A stretch of 40,154 nt of DNA. It comes from Chara braunii. Lineage: Eukaryota > Streptophyta > Charophyceae > Charales > Characeae. The translations under genes were made by a program, and so were the position numbers. The stretch lies in the NCBI GenBank assembly GCA_003427395.1, contig BFEA01000613.1, forward strand, positions 504,690-544,843, in the 5' to 3' direction. The notes beneath the pieces were generated by a model, which worked only from the letters and a program-made list of their open reading frames with translations, was not told the origin of the DNA and did not search any database. Below are positions 9,861 through 19,870 of this stretch, piece by piece (within the stretch, counting starts at the first letter, position 1; each line of letters opens with the position of its first letter).

Positions 9861-10053
9861 GGATTGTTATGTGGGGCCTTTTTTCCAAAAAAGAGGTTGA
9901 GTGGGATGAATAGATGGTTGGATATCAAGCGTCCTACTAGTGAGGGGGCTAGCTTGTAGGATGGAAATAGGGTACAGCAGCAGTGGAGATGTTGGGTCTG
10001 CTGCAGTAAGTCTTGCCGGAGTAAGGTAAAGAGGATATGATGGGGGGGTCTCT

Positions 10054-10056
<3 letters not shown>
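9861..10056. other. No recognisable gene
   Basis: Flank of the poly(T) tract. No feature seen. Confidence 0.5.

Positions 10057-10093
<37 letters not shown>
10057..10093 (-). repeat. Run of 37 T; candidate LINE poly(A) tail on minus strand
   Basis: Thirty-seven consecutive T on the plus strand read as an A37 tail on the minus strand. The LINE debris at 10795-13731 points the same way, so this could be its retrotransposition tail, with 10094-10794 as its 3' untranslated region. That link is inference. Confidence 0.6.
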
Positions 10094-10094
<1 letters not shown>

Positions 10095-10794
10095 GAAACA
10101 ACCCGCTCGGTTGCTAGAGGTGCTGATAAAAGCAGACACCGCTAGCACCGTCGGGGAGGCTCCATCTATTGGTGGGGAGCAACACCTGCTGGAAAACGTG
10201 TTTAGCGTCCCTGTACAATAAACTGAGAATGAACTGAGAATGATGATAGTCCGACTAACATGAGAGCATAGTGATCCCTGCCAGCATTGATTGCCCTGGG
10301 GATCAGGGGATTGACTGAGCAGGGTGTCGGAGAACCTCTTCACCTTGTGCTCGGCGCCAGATCTGCTGCTGTTGTACCCTAGTTCCCCAACCCCTGCCCG
10401 CTCCCGTCTTCCAAGATAGATCTCTCTTTCCTCTCTCCCTTCTTCCTACTCTCTCCTCCTCTCCCCCTTATCCACAATACCACTTCATTTCCACCAGGCA
10501 GTTTGAGGGGGGGGGAAAGAAATCAGGGAATTCATCCGGGGGTCTTACGGGGATGACCGCATCAACCTTGGTCCATTCGTAGAAGCTCCATCGACAGTCT
10601 ATTACTATCTCCGTTCTCCCCTAGTCTTCCCCTGATTCCAAAAGTCCCCTTTTCCATTCTACCTTCCCTATCTTCCCCCCATCGAGTCCCCCAAGCCAGT
10701 TTGAGCTGAATTCCTTTATTTTTTGTTGGATATCTTTTTGCCTGTCCAAGAGTCTGATCCGTGTTTTGACCTCCTCCCATTTCACAACAATTTA
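10094..10794 (-). other. Possible LINE 3' untranslated region; no gene
   Basis: No coding frame of note. It lies between the last LINE coding sequence (ending near 10795 on the minus strand) and the 37-A tail. It includes a C/T-rich tract at 10380-10480 and an 11-G run at about 10506-10516. Confidence 0.4.
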
Positions 10795-12300
10795 TGTTTG
10801 AATCTGTTGTTGTATACTTTCTGTGAGCTCAGGCCCTTCTAATCAGGCTCCCTCCGTTTCAAAGGTACAACGCCGTCTCCAGAGTGCCCAGAGAACCGCC
10901 CTTCGTCCTATTTTGAACATATTGTCTGTAAACTCATCGTGTTGGTCCGCGTGGGGTTTAGGCCAAATTTGAAATAGTATCGCCTTCCAGTCCCAAGGCC
11001 ACGGGTGTTTTGTTTCTAGTTGTTCCCAAATTTTGTCTCACCATCTCCACAGCCAGAGCGCACCAACACATTGTAAAAAGATGTGCTCAATTGTCTTTGG
11101 TCGTTTCCTGGACGGGAACGAGTTAATGCGCAACCTACACCAAGGAAGGGCGCTTCCTCTCTGTTCCAGGGAAGTTCTGTCTATCAGCCAGTTGTTGGTC
11201 GGTAGACAGCAGTGTTCAAGCTGCCATTGGAGTGCAACGATTTTGGCTGGTCTCGCTTTGGCCATCTTGAACCACTTAATTAGTCTTAGTTCTTCCTTGC
11301 TGACGTTTAGGTGGTTCCTACAGTGTTCCTCTACTTGATCCATGAGGTACATTGTCGGTCTCAGCAGCCTGTAAGTCAACTTGACTGATAGGCCATGTAA
11401 TGTCTTAGTGTGTTTCCTTCCTTTCCCCACATGGGTTGTCCATGTCCAATCCAGCGGGTCCAAGGCTAGATGATGGATAAGAGAATCCGATTGGAAGGCT
11501 ATGTAGTGTTCATTTTCCTCGAGCACTCTGATTCTGAACAGCCTTTCCTTGTGGCATTCAAAGGTTACATCTAGATTGTTTTTTTGGAGTGTGTTGTCCC
11601 GTCGTACTTGGAAGATGTTTACTGCCACTATTCCATCCGGGGAGCAGCAGGCCACCCTGTTTATTTCTCCTTGTCTCCTCCTCACTGCCACCCAGTCCGA
11701 TTCTTGCAGGGTAGGGCCTTTGTGGAGGATTCTCCACCAATGTAGGGGGATCTTTTCCACAATCGCCTCTACGGCTTCCTGTGGCCGGTGGCAGTACCTT
11801 AGTCGTTCCNCTCCACCAATGTAGGGGGATCTTTTCCACAATCGCCTCTACGGCTTCCTGTGGCCGGTGGCAGTACCTTAGTCGTTCCCTTAGTTGGTCG
11901 GGACTCGTCCAGTCCTTTTTCTCCGTGTCCCATATGTCTTTTACTCTCGTTATCCCTCGTTTGACCCATCCTTGCCAAGGAGAGTTCATGCAATGGAGTG
12001 TTTGTCCCCTTGAGTCTACCACCCATCTGTTGCCAAAAAGGGGTTGCCTCGCTACTTCTTCCCATCTGTTCGGTGCGTTTTTGTCCGGCAGAGGGAGACT
12101 ACTCCGATGGGTCAGTCCCTATTTTCCAGCCACATCCTCGGGTCACTCCCTTCCAGTGTTTGGGGTGCCAGTCGGGATATCTGTTCTAGGGCTAGCCCTT
12201 TCCAGGGGATATCAAGATTAAAAATCAGGTGTTTGATCAATTGTATTGCCAGTGCCTTGGTATGTGCCAGTGGGTCAATGATGCCAAGACCCCCTTTGTT
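10795..12300 (-). pseudogene. LINE (non-LTR retrotransposon) 3' half, copy A
   Basis: Read on the minus strand from 12300, the frame begins with KGGLGIIDP, the hallmark late motif of LINE reverse transcriptases. It continues through a W-rich linker (PLFGNRW, W-x-GWVKRGI) to the region around HLALDPLDWTW and then a PAKIVALQWQLEHCCLPTN block. Next comes an ALPWCRL...EHIFLQC segment and WALWRRR near the end. The H-x4-C half of the C-terminal zinc-knuckle is present, but the second Cys of the first pair is not. The endonuclease and RT catalytic core (fingers/palm, including the YxDD-type site) are missing, so this is a 5'-truncated, dead copy. An N and a 78-bp duplicated segment (11732-11888) break the frame artificially. 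The related copy B lies directly upstream on the minus strand. Confidence 0.85.
11732..11888. other. Assembly artefact: N between identical 78-bp copies
   Basis: Positions 11732-11809 and 11811-11888 are identical over 78 bp, separated by one N at 11810. This is the pattern left when two contigs with overlapping ends are joined without merging the overlap. Collapsing one copy keeps the minus-strand LINE frame open, which supports an artefact over a real duplication. Confidence 0.92.
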
Positions 12301-13173
12301 CTGTTTGAATCTGTTGTTGTATACTTTACGTGAACTCAGGCCCTTCTAATCTGGCTCCCTCCATTTCAAAGGTACAACGTCATCTCCAAAGTGCCCAGAG
12401 AACGGCCCTTCGTCCTATTTTGAACATATTGTATGTAAACTCATCGTGCTGGTCGGCGTGGGGTTTAGGCCAAATTTCAAACAGTATCGCCTTCCAGTCC
12501 CAAGGCCACGGGTGTTTTGTTTCTAACTGTTCTCAAATTTTGTCCCACCATCTCCACAGCCAGAGTGCACCTCGACATCGTAAAACGATGTGCTCAATTG
12601 TCTCTGGTCGTTTCCTGGACGAGAACAAGTTAATGCATAGCCTACACCAGGGAAGGGCGCTTCCTCTCTGTTCTAGGGAAGTTTTGTCTATCAGACAGTT
12701 GTTGGTCGGTAGACAACGGTGTTCAAGCTGCCATTGGAGTGAAGCATTTTGGCTGGTCTCGCTTTGGCCATCTTGAACCACTTAATTGGTCTTAGCTCTT
12801 CCTTGCTGATGTTTAGGTGGTTCCTCCAACGTTCCTCTATTGGATCCTTGAGGTTCATTGTTGGTCTCAGCAGCGTGTAAGTCGACTTGACTGATAGGCC
12901 ATGTAATGTCTTAGTGTGTTTCCTTCCTTTCCCCACATGAGTTGTCCATGTTCAATCCAGTGGGTCCAAGGCTAGATGATGGATCGGAGAATCCGGTTGG
13001 AAGGCTATGTAGTGTTCATTTTCCTCGAGCACTCTGATTGTGAACAGCCTTTCTTTGTGGCATTCGAAGGTTACATCCTGATTGTTTTTTTTGAGTGTGT
13101 TGTCCAGTCGTACTTGGAAGATGTGTACTGCCACTGTTCCATCCGGGGAGCAGCAGGCCACCCTGCCTATTTC
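12301..13173 (-). pseudogene. LINE 3' half, copy B (tandem with copy A)
   Basis: It is collinear with 10795-11669 of copy A at an offset of about 1509 bp, with high identity throughout. It carries the same HLALDPLDW, the QWQLEHRCLPTNN block, LPWCRL...EHIVLRC and the 3' end at TTTGAATCTG. Frameshifts break the reading. Its 3' end abuts the interior of copy A with no poly(A), which is not what an independent retrotransposition would leave. A tandem duplication with internal loss or unequal exchange is more likely. Its 5' end joins the endonuclease fragment at 13174 out of frame, with the RT core missing. Confidence 0.85.
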
Positions 13174-13592
13174 TTCTGATCCATAAAAAGCAGGCAGCCT
13201 GGGTCAAAGAGTTCAAATCAGAGGGAGTGGGACAGTCCCATGTGTAGGAACGGGTATCCGGGTGCAGAATGTGAAAGGGGTCAAAAAGACTTTTGTCCAC
13301 CATAAAGTCATTGAGCGCAGCTGATTCAGCTGGGTGTGGCGGGGGGTGGTAGAATCCAAGTCTGGATTGAGGACTGTGTTCCAGTCCCCCACAACAACCA
13401 AAAAGTCGGCCTGGGGAATTTCTGCAGAGATTGATGAAATAAATTGTGATTTTGTTGAGTGTTCTGAAGGTACATAGACAGACATCAAACACCAAAGTTG
13501 GTTGTGCAATTCCAGCGTGGCCCATGCCCAATGACCAAAGAGGTCAGATTTGAACTCTTTGACCCAGGCTGCCTGCTTTTTATGGATCAGAA
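13174..13592. repeat. 46-bp perfect inverted repeat bounding the endonuclease fragment
   Basis: Positions 13174-13219 are the exact reverse complement of 13547-13592 (core AAAAAGCAGGCAGCCTGGGT), with ~327 bp between. One arm is native endonuclease coding sequence (ILIHKKQAAWVKEF region). The other is an inverted extra copy at the junction with copy B. Confidence 0.95.
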
Positions 13593-13731
13593 TGCCGGCT
13601 CCCCCTCTAGTGCCCTGGGTTGGGGCCCAGGTTTGAGGTCCACTCCCAAAGGTCTCATGGAGGCCAGCCTCTCCTCTCAGAGCTTGCTCTCTTGGATCAT
13701 TATAATAGAGGTTCGATGGGAGTGGATTCAT
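13174..13731 (-). pseudogene. LINE apurinic-like endonuclease domain fragment
   Basis: The minus-strand frame contains GGAGILIHKK, then LMSVYVPSEHSTKSQFISSI and FLVVVGDWNTVLNP. These are the middle motifs of the exonuclease-endonuclease-phosphatase domain of LINEs; GDWNTVL corresponds to the GDFN catalytic loop. After a frameshift, a second minus frame reads ILHPDTRSYTWDCP, matching the downstream 'HP-x-(R/K)-x-YTW' motif. The N-terminal part, with the first catalytic Asn/Glu motifs, and the final SDH motif are not seen. The fragment is cut at its 3' side by an inverted duplication (13174-13219 against 13547-13592). It probably belongs to the same LINE family as copies A and B, from its position and strand. 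Confidence 0.8.
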
Positions 13732-14761
13732 GCTTTAAGTCTGGCATGCTTGTGTCGGCCATTGTTGTCCACCAGTGCACAAACGTTCCAGGAGGCTACT
13801 ACGAGCCCACTGTCCATTCATGGCGCCTGCCTGTGGCCCGGTGTCGGGCGGCTCCATCCTTATCGTCGCCCTTACTTCCCTAATTTTTGCAACAAATATC
13901 CTATTAAAGTAATCTAATTTTACAAAATCGACAACCTATTGACCAACATTTTTGGGATCATTGAAGGGATTTTTAGGTTGCTGCTATACGAAAAGGCTAC
14001 TTCGACCTCATATAAAGGTGACACGGGCAGACTATAGCTGAACTGTAATTAACGTGCGTTGCGGATCAGTACATGGGTATGCGGACGCACTTGGCACACC
14101 AAGAACTGGGCCTAGGACCGGCCTTATGCATACAAGATAGGACAAGAGCGCGGCGGAACGGGGCCAGAGGTTGACAAGGGGGCCCTCATGCTGTGGGACT
14201 TATTCCTAGGGTCCGGGCCCTCTGAAATTTGCCAAGGCCCTAGTATTTTTTCGTGAGGAGACCACAGGAGCCTGGGTAGGCTCGGGCCTAGGTTCGGAAA
14301 GAGCCTCGGTACCAATGCGTTGCAAAAGGCCCGGTACCCGACAAAAAGGCTCCCTTCACTGAAAACCCTTCGGGGGCTCAAACAGGTCCAGGCATAGGCT
14401 CGGGGGAGCCATGGTACCGGGGCGCTGCAACTTGTCGGCAGCTTGGCAACATGCGAGGGTTGATACACACTCCGAAAGGGGCCCGACAAAGTATAAAAGC
14501 CCAACCGGGCCCAGGATTGGGACACTTCCCACACGTGCACGTACAGGCGTACTACGGGAACTCGGAAGTGGAAGGAAAACCGACACTTCCAGAGGCGCAC
14601 GAAGCCGGCACACGTGTGCAAGCTCGAGAGGCGGTTGGACAGTTGGAATTGGCGCACACCCGGGCACACCACGAGAGGTAAGGGGAAAGAGGAGTGGGGT
14701 ATAGACTCGCACGTGCGCACCATAGCCGCACGCAAATACGCACCCAGCGCGCAGTCCCGCG
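13732..14761. other. No recognisable gene; TATAAAAG at 14492
   Basis: 13900-14100 is AT-rich without features. 14200-14700 is GC-rich with repeated words (GGTACCGGG/GGTACCCG, GCTCGGG). TATAAAAG at 14492-14499 is a good TATA-box match and could mark a promoter of an old transposon end, but no start or transcript can be shown. Long overlapping frames here (for example minus 14124-14837) come from the GC-rich repeats. Confidence 0.45.
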
Positions 14762-14891
14762 CACAGCCATAGTGCCCGCGCGCACGGGTGCGCATCAGTG
14801 TGCAGCCCCCGCGCACAGCCAAAGTGGCCGCGTACATGGGCGCGCATCAGCGCACAGCCCCCGTGCACAGCCAAAGTGGCCATGCGCACGG
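14762..14891. repeat. 52-bp tandem array, left part (interrupted by the 7.3-kb unit)
   Basis: Units start with CACAGCCAWAGTG at 14762, 14814 and 14866, a period of exactly 52 bp, and contain CGCGCACGGGTGCGCATCAG-type sequence. The third unit stops after 26 bp at ACGG and resumes at 22169 for another 26 bp before the next CACAGCCAAAGTG at 22195. The mobile unit therefore inserted inside this array. Confidence 0.95.
14888..14891. repeat. Target-site duplication ACGG, left copy
   Basis: ACGG immediately precedes TGTCGCAC. The same four bases follow the other end of the unit at 22165-22168. Confidence 0.88.
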
Positions 14892-15423
14892 TGTCGCACT
14901 TTTTCCAGTCGGGCCCCTTCGGGCGACCGGAAAGCCAACAGGCTGTCACGCAGGATTTTGTATGTGGTTGCAATAAATAAAATAAATTAAATAATGCAAA
15001 TCCCTTCCTGTTGTGTACGCCCGGCTTCGAGCGAGACCCTTCAATTGCGGTCTTCGCCGGACCCCGGTCTTATGAATCTTTAATTGTGATTCGGAACAAC
15101 AATGATAATGCAGATAATGAGAATTAAATTAAATATGCCATGTGTGTATCGAGATGCCAATTTAGGAATTTTGAGAACTGTGACATAATCAACAAACGAG
15201 AACATAACCTTCAAGCAATGTCAAGGTGGAGATCAAGACCGACTGACTCAAAGCAAAGACGAGATGAATGAGGGAAAAATGAGAACTCATAATACTCTCA
15301 GAAAGTACATTTAAGCAAGCATGGTCAGCACCTCTCAAAAGTCCTCACTCATCCCTCTGGTCAGTCTCTCTCAATCTCTCTTTTCACAATTCATCTCTGG
15401 TGCTGTGACCCACGCCCACGTAC

Positions 15424-16035
15424 AATCTGAGATTGAGGCCTCGTGACAAAGAGCCACGTGAGGCCAGCAAGCTCTGAGCATGGTCATCCGAGGTACATGA
15501 CACAAAAATTAACCATAGAGCAGAACTCCTCCCACAACGTAGGCAACCTGTCCGCTGAGAAGACTCATCGCCTGAGGTATGGGTACTCGGTTGGCTCTGT
15601 CAGTGCCTCGATGTCGATCACTGCTGGAGAGATATACCTCTTTGCCAAGCCAACCATATCATGCCAGCTTGTGCCATCTGTGAGAAGGGAAGGAACGAGA
15701 GGCTTATGATAGTCCGTATAAAGCTTGGGCCCAAAGCTGCGAATCAGTTTGGTGCCACTCTCATCGATTTCTCTCTCTCTCTGCTCAAGATACCTCGTGG
15801 CGGAGATCCACACGGTGTCAAAATACTCATGAGCCTCTTTACCCTTCTTCAGATAGGGCATCGGATCGTGGATAGTGCCATCAGCAAAACCGGTCTGGAC
15901 AATGAAGATTGACAGATCTCCTTGTCTGAAACCAATGACACTAGCATACTGATAGCGGAATGCCTCCTTGCATGAAATCTGATTGAGATTGGCCAGCACT
16001 GACTCGCTGACTCGAAAGGATTCGACTGTACTCAT
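15424..16035 (-). pseudogene. ORF C of the mobile unit, left copy (unknown protein)
   Basis: The frame starts with ATG at 16035 (MSTVESFRV) and is open for 156 codons to a TGA at 15565. The same frame continues past it with LPTLWEEFCSM...MYLG, a second stop, then PCSELAGLTWLFVTRPQ. The right copy (33509-34122) has the same continuation, so the original protein was probably ~205 residues and this copy is broken by two stops. The best conserved blocks are KEAFRYQY, GTIHD, VWI(S/A)ATRYLE(Q/E)RE, LIRSFGPKLY and ALTEP(T/S)E. No signal peptide or membrane segment is visible; the protein looks soluble and mixed alpha/beta. I do not recognise the family. Confidence 0.7.
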
Positions 16036-16054
16036 GGGTAGATTAGCCAGTGCA

Positions 16055-16180
16055 GATTGACTAGATGATCACTGATAACTGATCGATGAGAACTGATTGC
16101 TGATAACCAATTGCTGGTTAATTGATTGTTGATGACTGATTGCTAATTAATTGATTGCTGATGACTGATCTGAACGCTGT
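16055..16180. repeat. Degenerate short repeats upstream of ORF C (left)
   Basis: The words ACTGAT(T/C)GCTGAT, AATTGATTG and GATGACTGAT recur six or more times at irregular 16-20 bp spacing in the region preceding the ORF C start. A similar but not alignable low-complexity stretch (ATCAGCA/CATCAATC words) precedes ORF C in the right copy. Confidence 0.65.
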
Positions 16181-16443
16181 CGAGACTGCTGACTAAATTT
16201 TGATTGTACGTTTGGATGAGTACTGCCTGGATGTTGATTGGACGCTAGTCTTCTAACACCCAAAGATTTAAAGGTTTGCAGGTTTCGTCGTGACACTAGT
16301 TAAACTGAGTTGCTGGTTAAACTTTGATAGCACACAATGGTTTCGAGTTTCTGACTTGATGAAAACTGCAGATGGCAAGTAAAACTTTCTTCAACCAAGA
16401 CATCAAGGGAAACCGTGATGAGAGAGCCTCAGTACTCCTTATT

Positions 16444-16689
16444 TTACACGAGTCTTAGTCTGGCCTGTTCAACTGTTTCCAGGAACGAACTGGTACTGTG
16501 CAACCGACCATTACCACCATAGAAGTAAATCACGTATTCAATATACCTTTTACCTTTGGCCATCTCTACTGCGTACCCTCTCTGAGTTAGTTTATGAGTC
16601 TCCATGTCTGAGACGGCCTCTTCCTCCCACTTTTCCCCTTTGTCTTTTACTGAGCTGTACTTCATTACTAGGACCTCGTTTTCTCTCAT
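16444..16689 (-). CDS. ORF A of the mobile unit, left copy (unknown 81-aa protein)
   Basis: It is an intact 81-codon ATG frame (MRENEVLVMKYSS...). The right copy (32557-32802) encodes a protein of exactly the same length, and 45 of 81 residues are identical without any gap. Conserved blocks are EVLV-x-K, WEEEA, YAV-x-M, IEYVIYFY, G-x-LH-x-T and S-x-LETVE-x2-R-x-RL. The pattern suggests a small folded domain: a beta-rich core ending in YVIYFY, and a C-terminal helix carrying LETVE. No known motif, metal site or signal is recognised. Two diverged copies both intact and of equal length argue for past selection on the protein. It lies between ORF B upstream and ORF C downstream on the same strand. 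Confidence 0.7.
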   Translation of the reverse strand: MRENEVLVMKYSSVKDKGEKWEEEAVSDMETHKLTQRGYAVEMAKGKRYIEYVIYFYGGNGRLHSTSSFLETVEQARLRLV

Positions 16690-17159
16690 CTCTCCTATAA
16701 TTTACCAGGGTCCGAACATCAAATAGGGTAGTGAACTTGATTGACTGCAGACGGCTCAGTAAGCCTCAGAGCACGGGACTGTCCCTGGGCTCGAGGTCAT
16801 AGGGACTTAGTCAGCACATTCTGGTAATGCTGAGTACTCAGGCCATTAAGTACGAGTCACTCTCGTTACGAATGAGGAAGCATGCTCTGCAGTACTTTTC
16901 TTCAAAGATAATCACGTTTCTCCCTCAGAACAGGGGAGGTGCACCGCTTAAATCTATGAAGGTCTGAGTTCGCAGGGCTCAAAACAGGTCCAGAAGACCG
17001 CGGCGTGTTTGTCAAATCAGCACTCGGTCACTCGCTGACTGGCCCACCTGCTGAGTAACATTTGTACTCACCAAAACCAATCGTAAGTGAGTTGAAGGCG
17101 CGCTAAGTCCTTTGACTATACATTGGGCTTTCCAATCCTGTACTGAGATATCTAAGTCT

Positions 17160-17276
17160 ACATCAAGCTGCTTAGGTTTATTTTGAGTTTGCCTAATTCT
17201 GGTTTGAGTTGTCTGAATCTGGTTCAAGTGATCTGAATCTGGTCTGAGTTGTATGAGTCCGGCTCGAGTTGTAAAG
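17160..17276. repeat. ~21-22 bp tandem repeat, about five units
   Basis: Diverged units of the form TTTGAGTTGTCTGAATCTGG recur across the stretch (GAGTTTGCCTAATTCTGG, GAGTTGTCTGAATCTGG, AAGTGATCTGAATCTGG, GAGTTGTATGAGTCCGG). It lies inside the left mobile unit and is not seen in the right one. Confidence 0.75.
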
Positions 17277-19870
17277 GGTGCACTTCAACAAATCTCCGCT
17301 AGCTCACCGCCTGCAGGACTCGTCTCGTCATACCTCAGGTGAGTGCGAGTGTCTTATGCAACGCTCCCTTCTCGATCTTCTGCCTCTCCTCTATTTAATG
17401 TGCAGTTCGCTTTTAGTACGCTCTCAACGCCCTCATTTCTGCACTGGCACGTGTCACTGCGCTTGCATGTGACAACTGAGGGTTTTCACCGGAATGCCCT
17501 TGGACGATTGAGTTCCCGGTGAGGTCACTTCATGCGAATCTACTATTGAAGAGTGGGTTACTACTAGACAGACAAGCGTACAGTCCTCAGGGGCATGTCC
17601 ACAGTCTGAACTTTTTACATCAGCCCAGCCAACATGACCAGCAGTTTAAAATATGATCAAACAGATTCGAGCATTCCCCCCCCTTTCTTTCTAGACTTGC
17701 TTCCAGTAGACACGCTTCCTCCCCTTAATCAGAAGACGACGCTGTTGTTGCAAATCATGTCCAGTTAATGCTTGAGCCATCACCAAATACAGTTCCTACT
17801 TGACTAGTAACAGTACAGTCATAGCATCAGGTACTGTTCATCCCTATTGGATGTCGCTGACAGCGTTCCGACTAGAGGATAGCCTTGATCTCATAACTCA
17901 AAGCCCAAGCTACCCGGAGACCTCAGTCCGGACCACCTAGCGCTACGGGTGAAAACTTGATGACTAAATCAACTAGGCATCCTTTGCGAATCAGGCGGGG
18001 AGGACATGCAAGAAAGACACGTTCTGATTCACCGTTTCTGAGCAGCTCACTTCGTCTGGCACAACTTTTGTAATAACCCCTTTCTCTCTTAATTAAACGA
18101 TGCAGACCAGAGGAGCTATAGGATGAGAGCTAGTCAATCACCATCAAGCAAAAACTTAGCAAGGATATAGGAAATTTTTCTCAATGCTAACTTCCTTCTT
18201 CCCATTTGTTTCAAGGAGGATAAAATTACGAAACAATCAGTGATTCATCCCCACAATTCACTTAGCAGAACAGATCCGTTTAGTCCGTTCGAGTGTTAAT
18301 CTGCATACTCGTGTTGCCATGAGTTTGCACGTTCGTCACTTCAGCAAATGCATGTCCTTGGGTGTCCGCCCGCCCAAACATGTTCATGCAAGATTGTACG
18401 GCGATGCATACTCAAAAGTAGGGTCCTAGTTACACTCGTGATCTCATGCAGTGAAAGGAGAAGGAGCAAAGTCACTCGTCAGATTTAGAAACACGATATA
18501 AGTCCGAACCTTGATTTATCTTGCTTCTCTCAGCAAATGTCAACACCTCTTACGATTTCAGAGCACACAGACATAAAACCTCTTACCCACTTTGTATCTC
18601 GTTGTCATGAATCGGTCTGACTACCTTCGAATACTGTCATGTCCAACCGTTGAGCCTAAGCTGAGAGTTTACCACCCGCCTAACTCCCTTATTTTCCCTG
18701 AGTGTCTAGTGCCAATTATTGTCCGATCTAAAGATTCCCCATCCATCCATAGCTCACTCATGTCGTGTCTTTACCGTCTTGATCTCTCATCAAGAACGGC
18801 TTTGCTCGAAGAAGTCATTTGCGCTGGCGGAATACATGATTTCCCCTTATTACTAACATATGCAGCTAAGGTTTCGTTCTGCACAGTTACTCTGGAACTA
18901 AACAAAAGTTAGCTCGCTTTGCCATCACTCACGAGAGTTTTTCAACTGAAGGAGGAGCGCATTTACCATGCGCGGAGCACGTCATTATGCACGAATAGCA
19001 TCAGTATGAACAACGGTGTCACTCGTGCTACGTATAAGCAGCAATGTTACCCGTGCTATATGTCGTCCATGCTCGCATATAACCACCTCGTGAAGGTGTG
19101 GAGTCAGCAACTTGTGCACACCATATTTCGCTAGTTCACGCCCCTCTCTTTTGAGACCTCACCCCTTCGTCAGTGACAACGTCATCAAAGGTAATGCCTG
19201 TAATCCAAGCTTGCCCAGCAAGCCGGCCCACTTTCTTCTCAGCAGGTGCGATAAATGACTCGCGTCCCGCGGAAAACTGTGGTGACGTCAACTGTACTCA
19301 GCAAGCTCGTACCCTTCCCGCTCGCCCAGTCTTCTTCTTTCATTGACTCTCTTCTAGCTCTCCCTGGCTGCCACGTGTAGCCCGTGTACCACGCGCGTCC
19401 CGATCACTCACTTCCCTCGTGCACTCACACCGTAATTACTTAGCGAGTGAGCGAGAAGCGCTCCGAAACAGGTCACTCTGGCAAAAAAACAAGAAGATAC
19501 GGTGCCTGATCACTTGCCGAGTGACAAAAAAAAAGAAACTCCTGAGGCAGGTCACCGTGGCAGGACATTAAAACTCGCCGCGGCTCAACAGACTCTAGAT
19601 GCCTTGAGCGAGAGGAGGCAGCGTCTGACGTCAACCATCTCTAGCAAGATCGTGTGTTGCTCACCCGCACCGCTTCTCTCTCTCGTTGACCTCTCTTCAC
19701 ACACAAACATGTGGCCCCACCCTTGAGCACTACCGTCGTAATCGCCTCCCCGCATTGCCCCCTTTGGCTATTCTCTCGCGTTCCCTTTTCATCAAAGTGC
19801 GCCGCTCTGGCTTGCACACGTGCTGACTTCTGAGAACCCTCCTTGTCGACCCCGCTGTTTTCTTCACACT
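17277..19870. other. Middle of left mobile unit; no recognisable gene
   Basis: The longest frames (for example plus 18592-18912, 106 codons) have no counterpart in the right copy and show no motif. Short words TGACTC/GAGTCA and CACTCG/CGAGTG recur often here and in the middle of the right copy. That would fit clustered regulatory sites, but I have not counted them against expectation. Confidence 0.5.

Noticed and set aside
14124-14973. Long minus-strand frames (205-237 codons)
   Set aside because: They read through GC-rich tandem arrays (Arg/Ala/Cys/His repeats), and frames are open on both strands for compositional reasons.
18592-18912. 106-codon plus-strand frame inside the left unit as a fourth element gene
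   Set aside because: No matching frame exists at the corresponding place in the right unit, and it runs antisense to ORFs A-C.
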